Below, piece by piece: positions 24,469-36,323 of a DNA stretch of 64,000 bases. Origin of the DNA: Paragyromitra xinjiangensis (lineage: Eukaryota > Ascomycota > Pezizomycetes > Pezizales > Discinaceae); assembly GCA_038503065.1 (NCBI GenBank), contig JBCAMK010000017.1, forward strand, positions 806,001 through 870,000, in the 5' to 3' direction. The notes beneath the pieces are model-generated. The model was given only the letters and a program-made list of their open reading frames with translations. It was not told the DNA's origin and ran no database searches. Made by a program: the position numbers and the translations under genes. Within the stretch, counting starts at the first letter, position 1. Each line of letters begins with the position of its first letter.

Positions 24469-25301
24469 TTATGAGGGAAGAAGTTTGTCGACTCTGTCCC
24501 TTGCAATATCGCACATGGCCTACATTTATTCAAATTGTATGTTAGTGAGCTTATTTGTCATTACCAAAAGGGTGGTGGGGGGTGGGAGTTGTAGGGTAGA
24601 TGGGGAAGCAAAAATGTTGAAGACAGTGAAAGAAAGAAGGGCGGAGAGCACGTTGATAGCTTCTGTTTTCTCAGCTTCGAAATCACCTCGTGTGATTCGT
24701 CGTTCCATATCTTCCATGATAGTTGCTCTGCTGCGGCCATTGACAAATACACTTTTTTGTTCCGGAGATTTTTTAGCCAAGGTATATCTAGGGGTAATGA
24801 TGAGGGGTAACATACACGTATCTCAATCCTGCAAAACGGCAATATGTCGAATTAGTTTCCAAAATCAAAAACTCTAATATGGCGAACCTGAGGGGGATGA
24901 GTTTGCTAACCAGGAAATTTATCTTCATACTGCTTGTTCAAGCTTTTCAGCTTGATCGCTTCCTCCTCGTTCCCCACCGTGAGGCTAGCCTGCTCAAGCT
25001 TTGAGTGCTCACTGTCAACCTTTTTTGCACCCAACCGTGGATGTGCCCCGAGAATCTTTAGTAACCAGGCCGTATTCGAAGGTGATTCAGTATCTTTGAG
25101 ATCCACAAGCAGCTGCCTGACCAGGGTGATTACTTCGTCATAGTTATCGAAAGGCCCCGCGGCCAGGTACTCCAGGGCAAGAGTATTTAGCGCATCGCAA
25201 GGCTCGAAAAGGTGCGCAAGGACCTTAACACGTCCGTCGGTGGGTAGAGCTGGAATTAATGCTGCGGATGGAAGCCTGTATTTAGGTGTTGCTTTAGACA
25301 T
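24469..25301 (-). CDS. 2-oxo-4-hydroxy-4-carboxy-5-ureidoimidazoline (OHCU) decarboxylase
   Basis: This enzyme performs the last step of urate oxidation, converting OHCU to S-allantoin. Four exons, 25301-24911, 24828-24816, 24751-24652 and 24519-24469, give 184 residues, close to the family's roughly 170. The catalytic-loop histidine is H87 in GAHPRLG. Substrate-site motifs follow: LNKQYEDKFPG, LRYVVFVNGRSRATIMEDM and the C-terminal INAMCDIARDRVDKLLPS. Exon 2 has only 13 bases (coding for part of G-L-R-Y-V); skipping it breaks the frame and the conserved motif, so it is very probably real. No peroxisomal C-terminal tripeptide is seen. The ATG at 25301 starts at the expected family N-terminus (KYRLPSAALIPALP); nothing upstream is conserved. 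Confidence 0.92.
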
Positions 25302-25883
25302 TACTTGGAGCGGGTCGAGAGGATGGGGGGGAAAGGTCGTGTTTAAGTGATGCAATTCTCCACGTAGAGCACGGCAACGGAATGGTTACCGTCAGTGGGG
25401 ACAGCGGAATGCGAGATAAGTGCCCGCTCTCCCTAAATACTCGCTCGGTAAAAACACAGATACAACATGCACCTTCCAGTATTATTTGTAGGTGAGAAGG
25501 AGCCACGAAGGCCAGGAGCCGCTTCGAATTAAAAATTCCCGCGTCTCGACTATCTTGATCCGTCTTTTGCGAGCGGCTGGCAGCCAGTGTGGGAGATAGC
25601 CGTGGGGCGATAAGAGAAGATGAGAAGAGAAAACAAAACACCACCAAAGAACCGGCGCTCGGCTTGTCCCGCTGCCACAAACAGCCTTCCCACGCGAGCC
25701 CCTGCAGAACCGACAACCTGGACAGTTCCCGCAAACTTCCCGAGCCCTATCTACTTGAGGATGACAAGTGATCTATGTCGTAATGCAATTCATTCTTGTA
25801 TTTAAATTCCAAATTCGCCTTTCGCTGGTCTGTGGCACGGAGATCACGCTTAAAAATGAATTATGTCGAAATCGGAAGATACA
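25302..25883. other. Intergenic, tandem minus-strand genes
   Basis: About 580 bases lie between the stop of the chelatase-like gene and the start of OHCU decarboxylase. They should contain the OHCU decarboxylase promoter. Open frames on both strands lack any recognisable protein similarity. Nothing else was seen. Confidence 0.45.
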
Positions 25884-27366
25884 TTACACTGGCACCCTCA
25901 CATTTGTAACCACTTCACCCAAAATGCTTTCCACGTCAATGTGCCTTAAATACGCCTCCACCGCTTTCGCCTTACTACCCCAAAGGCTACTTCTCTCCCA
26001 CTCTGGTCTTTGCACAAGTTCAATTCGGTGGTTGTACACTTTATACAGCGCCAAACTCACTAACGACGGCGTCGCAAAATCTAGACCATGCAACGGCGAG
26101 AGACATCTAGATTGAACAGGTGTCAACAAAATTTATCCTCGCTAAAGGCAATTGCCCCCTAAAGGACAGGTAGAAAGTACCTGACAAGCAATTCGAAATC
26201 CTTTGTTGCCCTCGCTGAAGCGCCTCCAGCAATAGCCCTGTGCATTCTCAAGAAAATTACAATATCAAGCATGTGTCTCTTAATTTCGATGCCAATTGTC
26301 ACATCTTCTGCCATCGCTTTCAAATTATCCAAAACTGCCGCTGGAATTGAAACACCGTTTCCAGACGGTGGAAACCTCGAGTTTCTTTGTAGTGGTGGGG
26401 TTGTTGAAAGCTTACGGATAACAACTGAAGCGAGAGAGTTAGTGTCAGATTGCTCGGCTTCTGCTGCCACTTCAGCTTCTTTTTCTACTTCCTCTGGGAA
26501 TCCTTCGTCTGAAGGGTGGTGGTGAGAGATAAAAAAGTGATCACGCTATGTCCATTTAGCCAGAACTATTTCAATGAGACGTGGGAGGGTTTCCGAACAA
26601 GATGGCTTGAGAGTGTCGGATGCTCTTTCGTTCTCGCAAGAAGCGCAATAAGTAAAAATCTTTGTGGGACATCGTGAACGCCCTTGCTCGTTGAGAATTT
26701 CTTCGTTCTCATGAGCTAGAATAAATCAATAGGCAACCCGGACCATGAACATGATGTCTCGGACAAACCTCCAGCGCTTGAGCTTGTACTTGAGAATTAG
26801 CTAGGTCCAAGTCCCGTACAATAGCTATATTTGTAATCTTCCGCCCGTTGGTGAATTCGTCTCGAGCACCTTGCGATTGACTCCGTAACGTACTTGAACG
26901 GGACCTATAGCCAAAGTAGGAATCCTAAACCAACTATCAGCGCTATAACTAGAGTGCCAATCACCCTAAAGGTACCAAGGCGTAACAACATCACGAACTA
27001 GCTGTGGTGATGCTCTGAAAGATGTTGACCGTGTTCTAGTTTCGTCCGGCAACAGGAGAGATTCTGTAAAATCATCTAGACTTGTATCCGGAGTGCAGTG
27101 GATTACAGCTTTTGCAAGACCAAATACATTTGTCCCTATCTAAACTCCGAAACAGACGAGAGGAAGAAAAGTGGTTAAATTGCATATCTAGTGCCTGAGT
27201 GGGTGGGTGGATCTTAACTCACCAGCTCAAGCTGCCTCTGGAGGAGCTGGAGAGAGTTCTCCTCTGTGCTTAGGATGCAATGTTTGTCCGCGACTAGTGA
27301 TAGCAAAACAGCTAACTCAACGTCATTCAGACGATGAACCAGACCCGATATGTATTCTCTGTCCAT
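25884..27366 (-). CDS. Magnesium-chelatase/MoxR-like fungal protein with degenerate AAA+ core
   Basis: Six exons, 27366-27223, 27139-26999, 26924-26769, 26715-26599, 26545-26181 and 26106-25884, give 381 residues with every phase closing. It matches, by pattern, a fungal family often annotated as magnesium chelatase-like. Blocks in order: MDREYISGLVHRLNDVELAV, LLSLVADKHCILSTEENSLQ, TNVFGLAKAVIHCTPDTSLD, RKITNIAIVRDLDLANSQVQ, FSTSKGVHDVPQRFLLIALL, LRDHFFISHHH and the C-terminal lid-like IKRHMLDIVIFLRMHRAIAG plus GLDFATPSLVSLALYKVYNH. In ChlI/MoxR ATPases the region around residue 30 would hold GxxGxGKT; here it reads KHCILSTEEN, so no Walker A lysine is visible. No Walker B DExx is evident either. 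Function is unknown. The junction at 26999/26925 uses a weak donor (GTTCGT) and is the least certain. Confidence 0.8.
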
Positions 27367-27530
27367 GCATGAGTTGTTTTCGGTGGCTCTGGGTAGAAAC
27401 GAAGGATGCCTGGGGGTTGCGGCTTAGCTCTCTGCTCTCTGTTACCCGGTTGTTACCCTTAAGCTCTTTGTTGAAACCTCAACTTCAGATTTCAACCCCC
27501 GCATTTTGCTGTACATGCTTATAACTGGAC
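27367..27530. promoter_or_regulatory. Compact bidirectional promoter
   Basis: Only 164 bases separate the start codons of the chelatase-like gene (-) and SRP9/SRP21 (+). Both promoters and both 5' leaders must share this interval, so the two genes are likely co-regulated or at least share open chromatin. No TATA box is evident. Confidence 0.6.
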
Positions 27531-28085
27531 ATGAAAATCACAAGAACCCCGCAGGAGTTCGTTGACGAGTCGCTTCTTCTTCTGAAGGCTCGTCCAAATA
27601 CGGTATAAATGCCGTAATTACCTACCTTCATTCAAAAGTGCTGATACCATTCATGATGGCAGACCAAAGTAACGACAACCTATCACGCTGCCGAACCAGG
27701 CAAGGGCAAGCTCACTGTCAAGACCTACGACCCAGTATCAGGCGCCATCATCAAGTTCAGAACTTCCAAGATTGCGGTCGTGGGGAGAATGGTTGCGGGC
27801 TTGGGCAGGCTCGGGAGACAGCAAGCGAATGTTCCTGAGCCTCTGGTCATGGGTACAGTTTTCGTTCTTCCCAGTGCTTCCCAGGCCTGACGAACGCGTG
27901 GAGAAGAAATAACAAGGGCCATTCCAACTAACAAGATGGGTATTACAGATACACCAATGACTGACACGCTCCCTTCTACCGTCGCAACACCCGGTGCAAA
28001 CACTCCAGTTCCTGGACAAGCGACGCCATTGACAACAGATCCGTCCACAAAGAACAAGAAGAAGAAAAAGAGGGGGAGGCCATGA
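27531..28085 (+). CDS. SRP9: Signal recognition particle subunit SRP9 (SRP21-type)
   Basis: SRP9-like protein binds the Alu domain of SRP RNA with SRP14 and supports elongation arrest during co-translational ER targeting. Exons 27531-27602, 27663-27852 and 27949-28085 give 132 residues. The SRP9 fold is seen as MKITRTPQEFVDESLLLLKA, NTTKVTTTYH, GKLTVKTYDPVSGAIIKFRT and SKIAVVGRMVAGLGRLGR. A Thr/Pro-rich linker and a lysine-rich tail (KNKKKKKRGRP) follow, as in fungal SRP9/SRP21 proteins, where the tail probably contacts RNA. The insert between the two beta strands is short compared with many Aspergillus homologues. The gene diverges from the chelatase-like gene. Confidence 0.88.
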
Positions 28086-28465
28086 TGATTACCTGTGACG
28101 GTTTGGGAGGTTAATGATATAATAAAAATTTGGCCTTGTTACTAAGTGGGGTATGGGCTATGGATTTCGTGGCGTGTATTATCGATGTCAGGAAGCAGTC
28201 TCATATCACAAAGCATCCCAAAATTGTTAGGAAACAACCATCTTTCACTTGCTGACAAGAGGGGGATCCTATCAGGCATCTCACAGCCTTTTGGGTTTTG
28301 GCATAATATACCTAAGAGTTGCTTGCTGTATAAAAATTCACTGTATAACTAAGTCTAACTAAAGACAAGTAAATATTCTCTTATGGATATCTATTTGGCT
28401 GGCAGAATATCGTTTTCCTAAACCATGGTGCCAGAATTTTGTAGATTCCACTCAGCTTGGAATCG
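28086..28465. other. Convergent 3' intergenic region
   Basis: About 380 A/T-rich bases lie between SRP9 (+) and the DUF4211 gene (-). Two or more polyadenylation-like AATAAAA strings are present, for example ATAATAAAAATTT near 28120. No gene was seen. Confidence 0.5.
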
Positions 28466-30725
28466 TTACCGCCATGTCCCAAATCTCTGGTTTGTCTATT
28501 TTATGCTTATCAGAAATGAAGTGTAATTTGCGATGAGCTTCAAAGAGTATCGGCTCACCATGTTATTTTGAGCAGCTTCAAGGCCTTTCTTTAGGTCGTT
28601 ATAAAATTCCTTTATCTGGTCCCCTAGATTATCCGTCACCGTATTTGCCCACTTAGTCCTCTCTGTCCATGATCGCCGGTTAGTATTCAGTGGCTGTGCG
28701 ACGGGCTGCCTAAACGGAAAATGCTACCTTCAATGTCCATCTTTGCCGCTCTGTTAACCCAAAGCGGCTGAAAATAATCCTGACTTTCAAGAATACCTTC
28801 GATAGCATCTCTTAACTGCTTTTTCCAGTGAATGAAAGCGTGGGACATCTGAGCTCTGGCATGGCAGTGTCTTCCTAAATAAAATACTGTACTAGGATCG
28901 GGTATGCTTAGGCCTGCTGAGTCTTCGCTGTCCGCCGCGTCCGACCCTTCAAAATTTTCGAGCGTGATTTTATCATACCTCTCCCCGCTGAAAGTCACTG
29001 CGTGAGCGGCTGGGCGTTTGCTCATCCCGCATGCATCGCAAGTTGGCCGTTCATCACAGGCCTCGGTTTCAAACACAGGGCGAGCTTTCATCGCCCTCAT
29101 GAATGGTGCCTTCCAAATTGAGGACTGCAATACGGAACCACCGTATGAGTCGATCTTCCTGTCGAGTGCACGTATTGCAAACTGGGAAATCTCATCGTCA
29201 GAGGGAAAGTCGGGGTTAAGGATGGACTGAACAACCCATTGGCAACATATTTCGAAGTTAGCTTTTGTAGATTGATGGGAGAGTCGGGTAAACTCCAGGG
29301 GGATTTCTGCATCTGGGGCGCCAATGGTAGCACTCCCATCGTCATCAACAATCCAGGATTCTTCGGAATCGGCATTGCTGTTATCATCAACTTCTAAATC
29401 ACCATCCCCATCTTCACCATCATCTCCATCTTCGTCGTCTGTGTCATACAGAGCACGCTTAGGTTTATTATCCCCAGAACCACTATCTTCCTCTATATGT
29501 TTGCCAGCCTTCTTGGCACGGAGTTCTGCTAATTTTTTCTGGAATGGCGTCTTTTTGGGTGATGAGCCATTATATCGGGTTCTTGAGGATAGTACACCTG
29601 AAGTAGATATTAGTATGGGCAAAACTTTTACTCGAGTGGATCACCCAACTCACGCTGTTTTGTTGATAAAAAGGCTAAATCTTCTTCTAGATCTTTTTCA
29701 TGTTCTTCTGCATCGACTTCCCCAGGCTTCAACAATTCATTATTATCATCTTCTTCTTTGCCTTTCAACCCGATAAGTTTATCCTTGCTTTTCTCTTTTG
29801 AGGTCTTCCTTTTGTTTGTTGGGGCGACTGGGTCATCATCACTTTCACGCCCGTCATGCCCGAACCTCGTCTGAGATTCCTTATCGCTTTTTGATCGCCG
29901 CCTCCGTTTCGGAGCAGGTGCAGTTACTTCATCGCTGTCTTCGCTCCCGATTTGAACCTCTATACGCGCTGGGATTTTTGTTTGTTTCGCTAAACTCTTG
30001 ATGAAGTCCGTCCCAGGGGTGATGACAAAATTATCTTTGTCACTACCATCTTTGTTTCCAACTGTCTTTCCGAAAACTACCCTGGCGGATTTTCCCCTTC
30101 TCTTGCTAGCCGAATCCAGAACTGGGCTATCCTCCTCCTCCTCCTCCTCGTTACTTTCAGTATCCTGAGACGCTATTTCCTTTCCCTTTCCCCTACCCTT
30201 ATCACGAGAGAGGTGGTGCAGATGCAAGGGTATAGTATCCTGGTTAGGATCAATTCGGATCCCGGCTTGAAACCATGACTCAGTTTGCGCAGGCTGGGAG
30301 TTTTGCTTCTGGGAGCTTTCTTTAGGTGTAGTATAGATGACTACGGCGAAGTTGGGAGACTTTGGTGAATGGGGAGGGGGAGAATGGGGAGGGGGAGGGG
30401 GAGGGGATGGAAACGAAGGCTTGGTTGGAGCCGCAGTTGGAGCAACGTAGGGTTTCTGCAATTGCAACTTCTGTTGCCTTGGTTTATTTTTAATTGCTTT
30501 CTTATTCTTTGAGGGTTTGCCGGCAGGGATGGTAGCGAGGGATGGCACTGGAGGGCTGTCCAGGATACTGACAACTCCTCGAGTTGATCGACGAACGGTC
30601 GAAGACGAAGGGCCACTAACGATTGCAGGCGGCTCTTGTAGGGTGGGAAAATCGTTGAGAGTGGTCTGGCGTGCTTTAGACTTTCGCTTGGGCTTTTTGG
30701 TCTTGGGGCGTTTTGAGGTTGCCAT
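28466..30725 (-). CDS. DUF4211-domain nuclear protein
   Basis: Four exons, 30725-29654, 29597-28728, 28662-28559 and 28495-28466, give 691 residues. The N-terminal half is basic and disordered (KRPKTKKPKRKSKARQTTLN, a Pro run, KRRRRSKSDKES) and probably carries nuclear localisation signals. A coiled, acidic middle follows (GEVDAEEHEKDLEEDLAFLS; DTDDEDGDDGEDGDGD). The C-terminal DUF4211 domain spans roughly residues 480-640, with ANFEICCQWVVQSILNPDFP, CDACGMSKRPAAHAVTFSG and FYLGRHCHARAQMSHAFIHW; its CxxC and HC pair suggest metal binding. The last two small exons add ERTKWANTVTDNLGDQIKEF, a helical tail, and end in TNQRFGTWR. They are inferred from splice sites and frame; an unspliced model would stop about 12 codons after the domain. 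The molecular role is unknown; chromatin or DNA association is an inference from composition. Confidence 0.85.
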
Positions 30726-31666
30726 TGCTCACGGCTGAGGGATAATGATGACGACGGTGGTGTTGGTGATGGTAGTGATTGTGGTGGTGGTGGTGGTTAA
30801 ACAATGTCGTTTGGCAATTTGTTCACACCTGGATAGCTTGATGTCTGTAGCAGTGTTGTTGTCGTGAACATCACGGTCCAGTCGTGATGATGATTGTCAG
30901 CCACAATCGAACCAAATTACATGGATGAGATGTTGCCCACAACCTGGTGCTCGACAGCCAGCCAATCAACGTTGGTGTAGAGTGGTGGCGGCATTGGCCC
31001 TGTCCTATTGTTGAGCTCACCTCGGAAAGCTCCTTGTCGTGACGCATGCGGCGCATCATCACCCTCACGCAAGTAAAGTAAAGCTCATCCTCACTGGTAA
31101 ACAGGGATTGACGACGACAAAGGAGGCAATCTCAACAGTAATCGATCGGCGGAAGGATTACCAGACAAATCATTCACGATACTGGTTCTCCCCCCCGGAC
31201 TATCCATTCGCTAACCTTATTGCTCCGTCAGGCTGCATGCGAAGCGAGTCGCTAAGTACTGAAGATGCCGTCATCATTGCGCAGCTCTAAAAAAACTGTT
31301 TTGTTTTTTAGCTGCCAGATTGCTGCAACGTTCTCCCACAGATCATGTCATAGCTCGGTGTACCTGATGCCTTGTTTTCTCGTTCGTCTTGCTCCCGTCT
31401 GCTTTATCATGGCTGGGATAACCTACTACTTAAGCTCTCCATTGCCTCCCATCTGCTGTTACGCTCCTCCTCTTCCTTCCTCATTATACCAAACAAACTC
31501 AGCAAGCTGTATAACCCAATTATACTCCGTATCGTTATTACCCTCTACGGTACCTCCTGAATTTATTACCACACTTACAAACTTAATAACTATTCCATAC
31601 TAATCACCTAATCCTTCACCAAATAACACATCCAACTCATTCCTCTCTCCCTTGTATTTGTCAATC
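30726..31666. other. Divergent promoter region, DUF4211 gene / HAM1-like gene
   Basis: About 940 bases. A (GGT/GAT)-type trinucleotide-rich stretch lies at about 30748-30800, next to the DUF4211 start. The right end, upstream of the HAM1-like ATG, is C/T-rich, as in fungal leaders. No gene was found. Confidence 0.45.
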
Positions 31667-34586
31667 ATGAACAGCAAGTCGGTAAACAGGCCCGTCGATA
31701 CTAAGCAGAAGGAGCGTGATATCGAGAACAAGTTACGGCTATTCGGGATCTACCAAGGTTTGTTCTCATACAAATTTCCCATCTCATTCGTCTTCTGGTT
31801 TTAACTTTTTAGGCTTCGCGAGTGGCAAATTACCTTCGAACAAACAGGTCGATGTTGCTTTGACGTCGTTCACCAACCATGGCAAACTAAAAACCCCCAA
31901 TGAGAATCTCTCGGAAGAAGGCAAAGTCATCCTACAGGATTTTCGCAATGTCGTTGAAGAAGCCAAGCGTCTCCTTCTCACAAAGAATTACGACGAGTCC
32001 CTACAAGAGTTTATTTGGAATACCACTCAGTTAGGTGTAAAGGGTGGCCCAGAGACCAATACCCTTGACATGCCAGTGCCTGGGGAGAGTGCCAACCGTG
32101 ACGCCCAAGAAGCTAAGGCTGGTCTAAGGACCCTAGGAGAGTTGATCATTACAAACGGGTAAGTCATCGAGTGATATTATATGTCGGAGAAATATATGTA
32201 TTAACCCAACCGCTTTACAGTCAATTCCGTAAACTTCTTAATGATGCTGTCATTCTTCTCCGAGACGTTGCTGGCGACTCAGCCGCTAAGGCCACTACGA
32301 AGGTTCGTCCCGACGAAGATCAACTGCGGCAGATCGATGAGCCAGCTCCTGATCATCAATGGCACGACACCCCCAATCTCTCCCGCGACAACATCAAGGG
32401 CCAGTTTCGCGAGAAGTACAACAAAAACAAGCCTCTTGATCGCAATGATCTTCGTGAAGTTCAAGAGAACGCCAATGCCAATGCTGATCCGTATGGCGCC
32501 CGCGATCCCCGCGTTACCGCCGACCGTATTGCTCAAGACCAGCGATATGGCACTGCTAATGGTGTTGACGCTGTTGGTGGCCTTCGTGCTGGCGCCCAAG
32601 ACCTTCGCAATCGCGTGTCTGAGAATACCCCAGAGGAACACAAGCAGCGTGCCCGTGAATATAGGGAGCGCACGAGGAATTATGTGTCAAATAAGATGCC
32701 ACAGGAGCGTCGCGACCAGGTCATATTCAGATTGAAGAAGATGATCGTTGAAATCCAGAGTCATCAAGATTATCAACAAGCCATCGACACCCTTTTAAGA
32801 CTTGCCGAGAATTACTCCGGTCATGGAAAGAATCTTGCGAAGGACAGCACTGGAACTGTCAAAGGTGCTCGCCAGGATAGTCACCTCTCAAGTGCTGAGA
32901 AGTATTTCAGGGTATGCAATCGTCAATCATAATTCGCTATAACAAAAATTGACTATATTTCAGGCTATTATTGAACGTTTCGCCAACAATACTAGCGCTG
33001 ACGACTTGTTCGAAGCTATCAACGACATCTACCGTGACGCTGACCGCGATCCCGAGCTTAAAGAGTGGTTTCGTTCCGTCGACGATTACATCCGTACCTG
33101 CTTAAAAGAAGAAGGCTACGTCATGCGTGACGAGTCTAACGAGCGCTACGACCGTCTCTACGACCATGGAAACTTCTTGCTCCGCGATCGTTATCGCGAC
33201 CACACGGACCGTATTGTAAATGAATTTAGGTTCTTAGGCGAGCAATTCGCCGCTGATCCTGATAACAAGCGTTTTGGAGAAGCTTTGCAAAAGCTGTTCA
33301 ATGACCTTGGGAATGATGAGAACGGCAAGCCGGTCTTTAAGAAACACCTGGTTAAAGATATTACTCAAGTAATTATCCCCGAGATCTTCGAAAGTGTCCG
33401 TTATGTTCCTATTCCCAGGATTGAGTACTCTGATCCCATGATGGATGCTGTTATCGAGAATTTGGTCATTGAGTCAGACAATTTGATGCCCAATGTCCTG
33501 GAAATTGGAAACGACAACTACTTCAGATTTGGGCGCAAATCTATTTCCAACAAGAATAACCATAGTGCCATGATTTCTGCTTCTGGGATTCAGTGTGACC
33601 TTAGAGGTTAGTTGGCTCTTAAATTTCCCGATATTCTAACGTTTCAGTGCAAGGTTTACTGACAAATTATAGATGTTAGTTACTACATCAAGAAGAAGGA
33701 AGGTTTCCCATCGCTCACTGACACTGGCCTTGCCGACATCTTCCTTGGTGGCGATGGTTTCAGTTTCAAGCTCCAGCTCGCTACTGCAGACAAGCACGAC
33801 CGCGCAAGATTTTTCAAGGTTGATAAAGTCGACGTAAGCATCAGCAACATGACTATCAAGCTCAAACAATCAAACCACAAGATGCTATTCAATATCTTCA
33901 AGCCCCTACTGTTCAAGGTCATGAAACCAGCTCTCACCAAGGTCCTCGAGCAGCAAATCCGTGATACCTTCGGAAAGCTCGACGCTTTAGCCTACAAGAT
34001 TCATCAAGAGGAACTGAAGATTGAGCAGGACCTTAAAAACAACCCAGATCCGGAGAATGCACAGAACATTTACAATCGCTACTACCAGGCTATCCAAAGA
34101 GAGATTACCAGCAGGAAAGAGCAAGTCGCGGCTAAGACCGCTGACAAGAAGGTCAACATGGCTGTCACGAAACAGGAATCGATTTTCAAGAACATCGCTC
34201 TCCCAGGCGGTATCTCGACCAAGGCTACCGAGTACAAAGGATTAGCGCAACGCGGCGATAGATGGCAGAGTGATGTTTTCAATATTGGCTCAGCTTCATC
34301 CACTACCAACATCGGGCAACCCCAACAAGTTACTCGAAAGTCTCCTCATGCCCACAAAGCTGCAGTCCGCGACCGTGAGGCCGCTTCTGCCAGTGCCTAT
34401 TCGAGAGATAGTGGATATCACGCCAACGACGCGTACGCACACGGCAATTCGGGATTTGGTGACAAGCTTGCAGGCGATCAAACCGACACCATCGGCAACC
34501 AAAGGGTTGGAGGATACACTCTTAACCGACCTTTGGACAGTAACTTGCCGGTATTTAACAACCCTCAAACCACAAGACTTGCGTAA
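31667..34586 (+). CDS. HAM1-like protein (HAM1 N- and C-terminal domains)
   Basis: Five exons, 31667-31757, 31813-32158, 32221-32911, 32964-33606 and 33673-34586, give 894 residues. The family is restricted to fungi; its C-terminal domain is related to the lipid-binding BPI/TULIP superfamily. The N-terminal part has GFASGKLPSNKQVDVALTSF and the repeated amphipathic helical segments of the family (EGKVILQDFRNVVEEAKRLL; NGQFRKLLNDAVILLRDVAG). It is followed by YRERTRNYVSNKMPQERRDQ and the second half, with FGEALQKLFNDLGND and VPIPRIEYSDPMMDAVIENL. The C-terminal domain contains MTIKLKQSNHKMLFNIFKPL and QQIRDTFGKLDALAYKIHQE. No signal peptide or membrane segment is visible. Related genes are linked in the literature to hyphal fusion or lipid handling; here the role is inference from family only. 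Confidence 0.88.
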
Positions 34587-35167
34587 ATTATGGACTCCTT
34601 TACTCGTTATTTGAAAATGGTGGGCATCGGGATGGAGGAATAGCAATGGGTGGTTAAGTATGATAGGCAAGTGAAAGGTGAACGGTGAGGTATTGGGGTT
34701 GGTCACGAATGAATGTTTTCTTTTCTTTTTGCAGTTTTGCTCTTATATCCAGTTCTATTTTGGATCTCTTTTGTCATACCTTGTGGTTTTCTGTATAGTA
34801 CTCGTACAATAATATTTCTCTTGTGTCAAGTAGTAATAATTATCTTGCCGATAGTATAACAAACACTTCGCGTTTGTAGGATCTTATTGTGAATCATAAC
34901 CATCATGGTCCATACTAACAGTCATATCACTAATAATTCTAAAAAAATCATTCCCTCAAACAAAAACCCACACCCAGGAACGACAACCATAACAACGAGA
35001 GAACGACCAAAAGCACAGGGGCCTAGATCCTAAATTATGCAGGGTTACGAAAGCTTGCAACCCGTAGCAATCCAAAGATTCACATCATACCGAGACAGCT
35101 TTTTTGAGCGTGTGTAAGTCTATAGAAAACGACTAGGCACAGCGGGCAGGATTCAAATCTCACCAAG

Positions 35168-36323
35168 TACTCGGGTCAGGGCAGTGGAGATGGAACACCG
35201 GAATTCTCCGGTCTGCGAGGTCACCATACAAAAAGTATGAGACCTGTTCCATCTTCATTTGCCTGACCCTAGTATTACGAGAAATTTTCTGTTGGCTTTC
35301 TCGAAGTTTCAGTGAGACAAGATCACGGATGTGGTCTTTACTAGAGTTTCTCCTCGAGGTCATGCTGTAGTGGGGAATCATGAGTTGAACATATCGCTGC
35401 ATCCTCTTATCAACTCGGTTATGTGAGATTAACAATGATCTATCATCTAGATCTGGTCAGGGGCAGAATTCTTTCTCTCAACCAGCACTTGTTTGAGCAA
35501 GTAGTGGTTGGGCAACCTGTACCGTTCTTCACATTACACATATTCATAAAGCTTGTCTAAACAATTTTAGGACTACATACTTATAAGATATAAAAAATAT
35601 AATTGCCTACCGCAAATGTAGGATAAGGGTTATAAACAAAACACACCCAGGTGAAGTTGTTCCTAAGTGTGGCAAAATCAAAACCCTAGTCTCTATGTAC
35701 GGGATAGCGCGGTTACCCGCTCTGTAAACTTAAGTTGGTTGATCAAGCAACCGTTCCTCAGCCCGACGCTAACACAGCGTCATTTGACTAGCATTTATCA
35801 AGTATATGTCGGTATGACCAGGAATAAGTAAACCGGTAACTATGATCTACAGGTGGGCCATCGTGCCGTAGAACCTTCTTGAATTACGAGGATTATATTC
35901 CTTATGTCTTAGCTGAGTAGGTAGATGGCGCTATAAGCGACTTTGATACCTTTTAATTGATTGAATTTTTGGCGAACGGGATTTATCTAGATAGTAGGAG
36001 GCTAGTTGTCAAAGTGGCTTACGAGGTTATTTACCTGATAGATGTGTTGCGCAGGAGGTTGGCGTATAGCTTTCGGTAGTGGGGTACCAATGTTTTAGTA
36101 GACGGACTACGCTAAGGGACAAGACGCGTTTTGTTGTTTTTAACGAAGAGCTGGGGTTGGCAGGGTAACGGTCACACCGTAGAAGCTGGGAAAAACCACT
36201 ATCTCCGTGTAGGTATTACTAGGGCCAGACATATGAAGATGGAACAGGTCTCACACTTTTTGTATGGTGACCTCGCAGAACGGAACATTCCGGTGTTCCA
36301 TCTCCACTACCCTGATCCGAGTA
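35168..36323. mobile_element. Putative non-autonomous inverted-repeat element, 110-base arms
   Basis: The left arm, 35168-35277, is the reverse complement of the right arm, 36214-36323. Both are exactly 110 bases, without gaps and with about 10 mismatches by eye (about 91% identity). The interior, about 936 bases, has no coding potential that I can recognise. No convincing target-site duplication is visible at the outer ends. Each arm can be read as a matching peptide (MKMEQVS-FLYGDLA-R-IPVF), but most substitutions change amino acids, so coding selection is not supported. It could be a foldback or MULE-type element, or an inverted duplication of an unknown repeat. Confidence 0.55.

Noticed and set aside
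35160..35435. Open frame of 91 codons containing the peptide MKMEQVSYFLYGDLADRRIPVF, matched by one at 36131-36409
   Set aside because: The similarity comes from the inverted DNA arms. Most base differences change the amino acid and the rest of each frame is unrelated, so this is not a gene pair.
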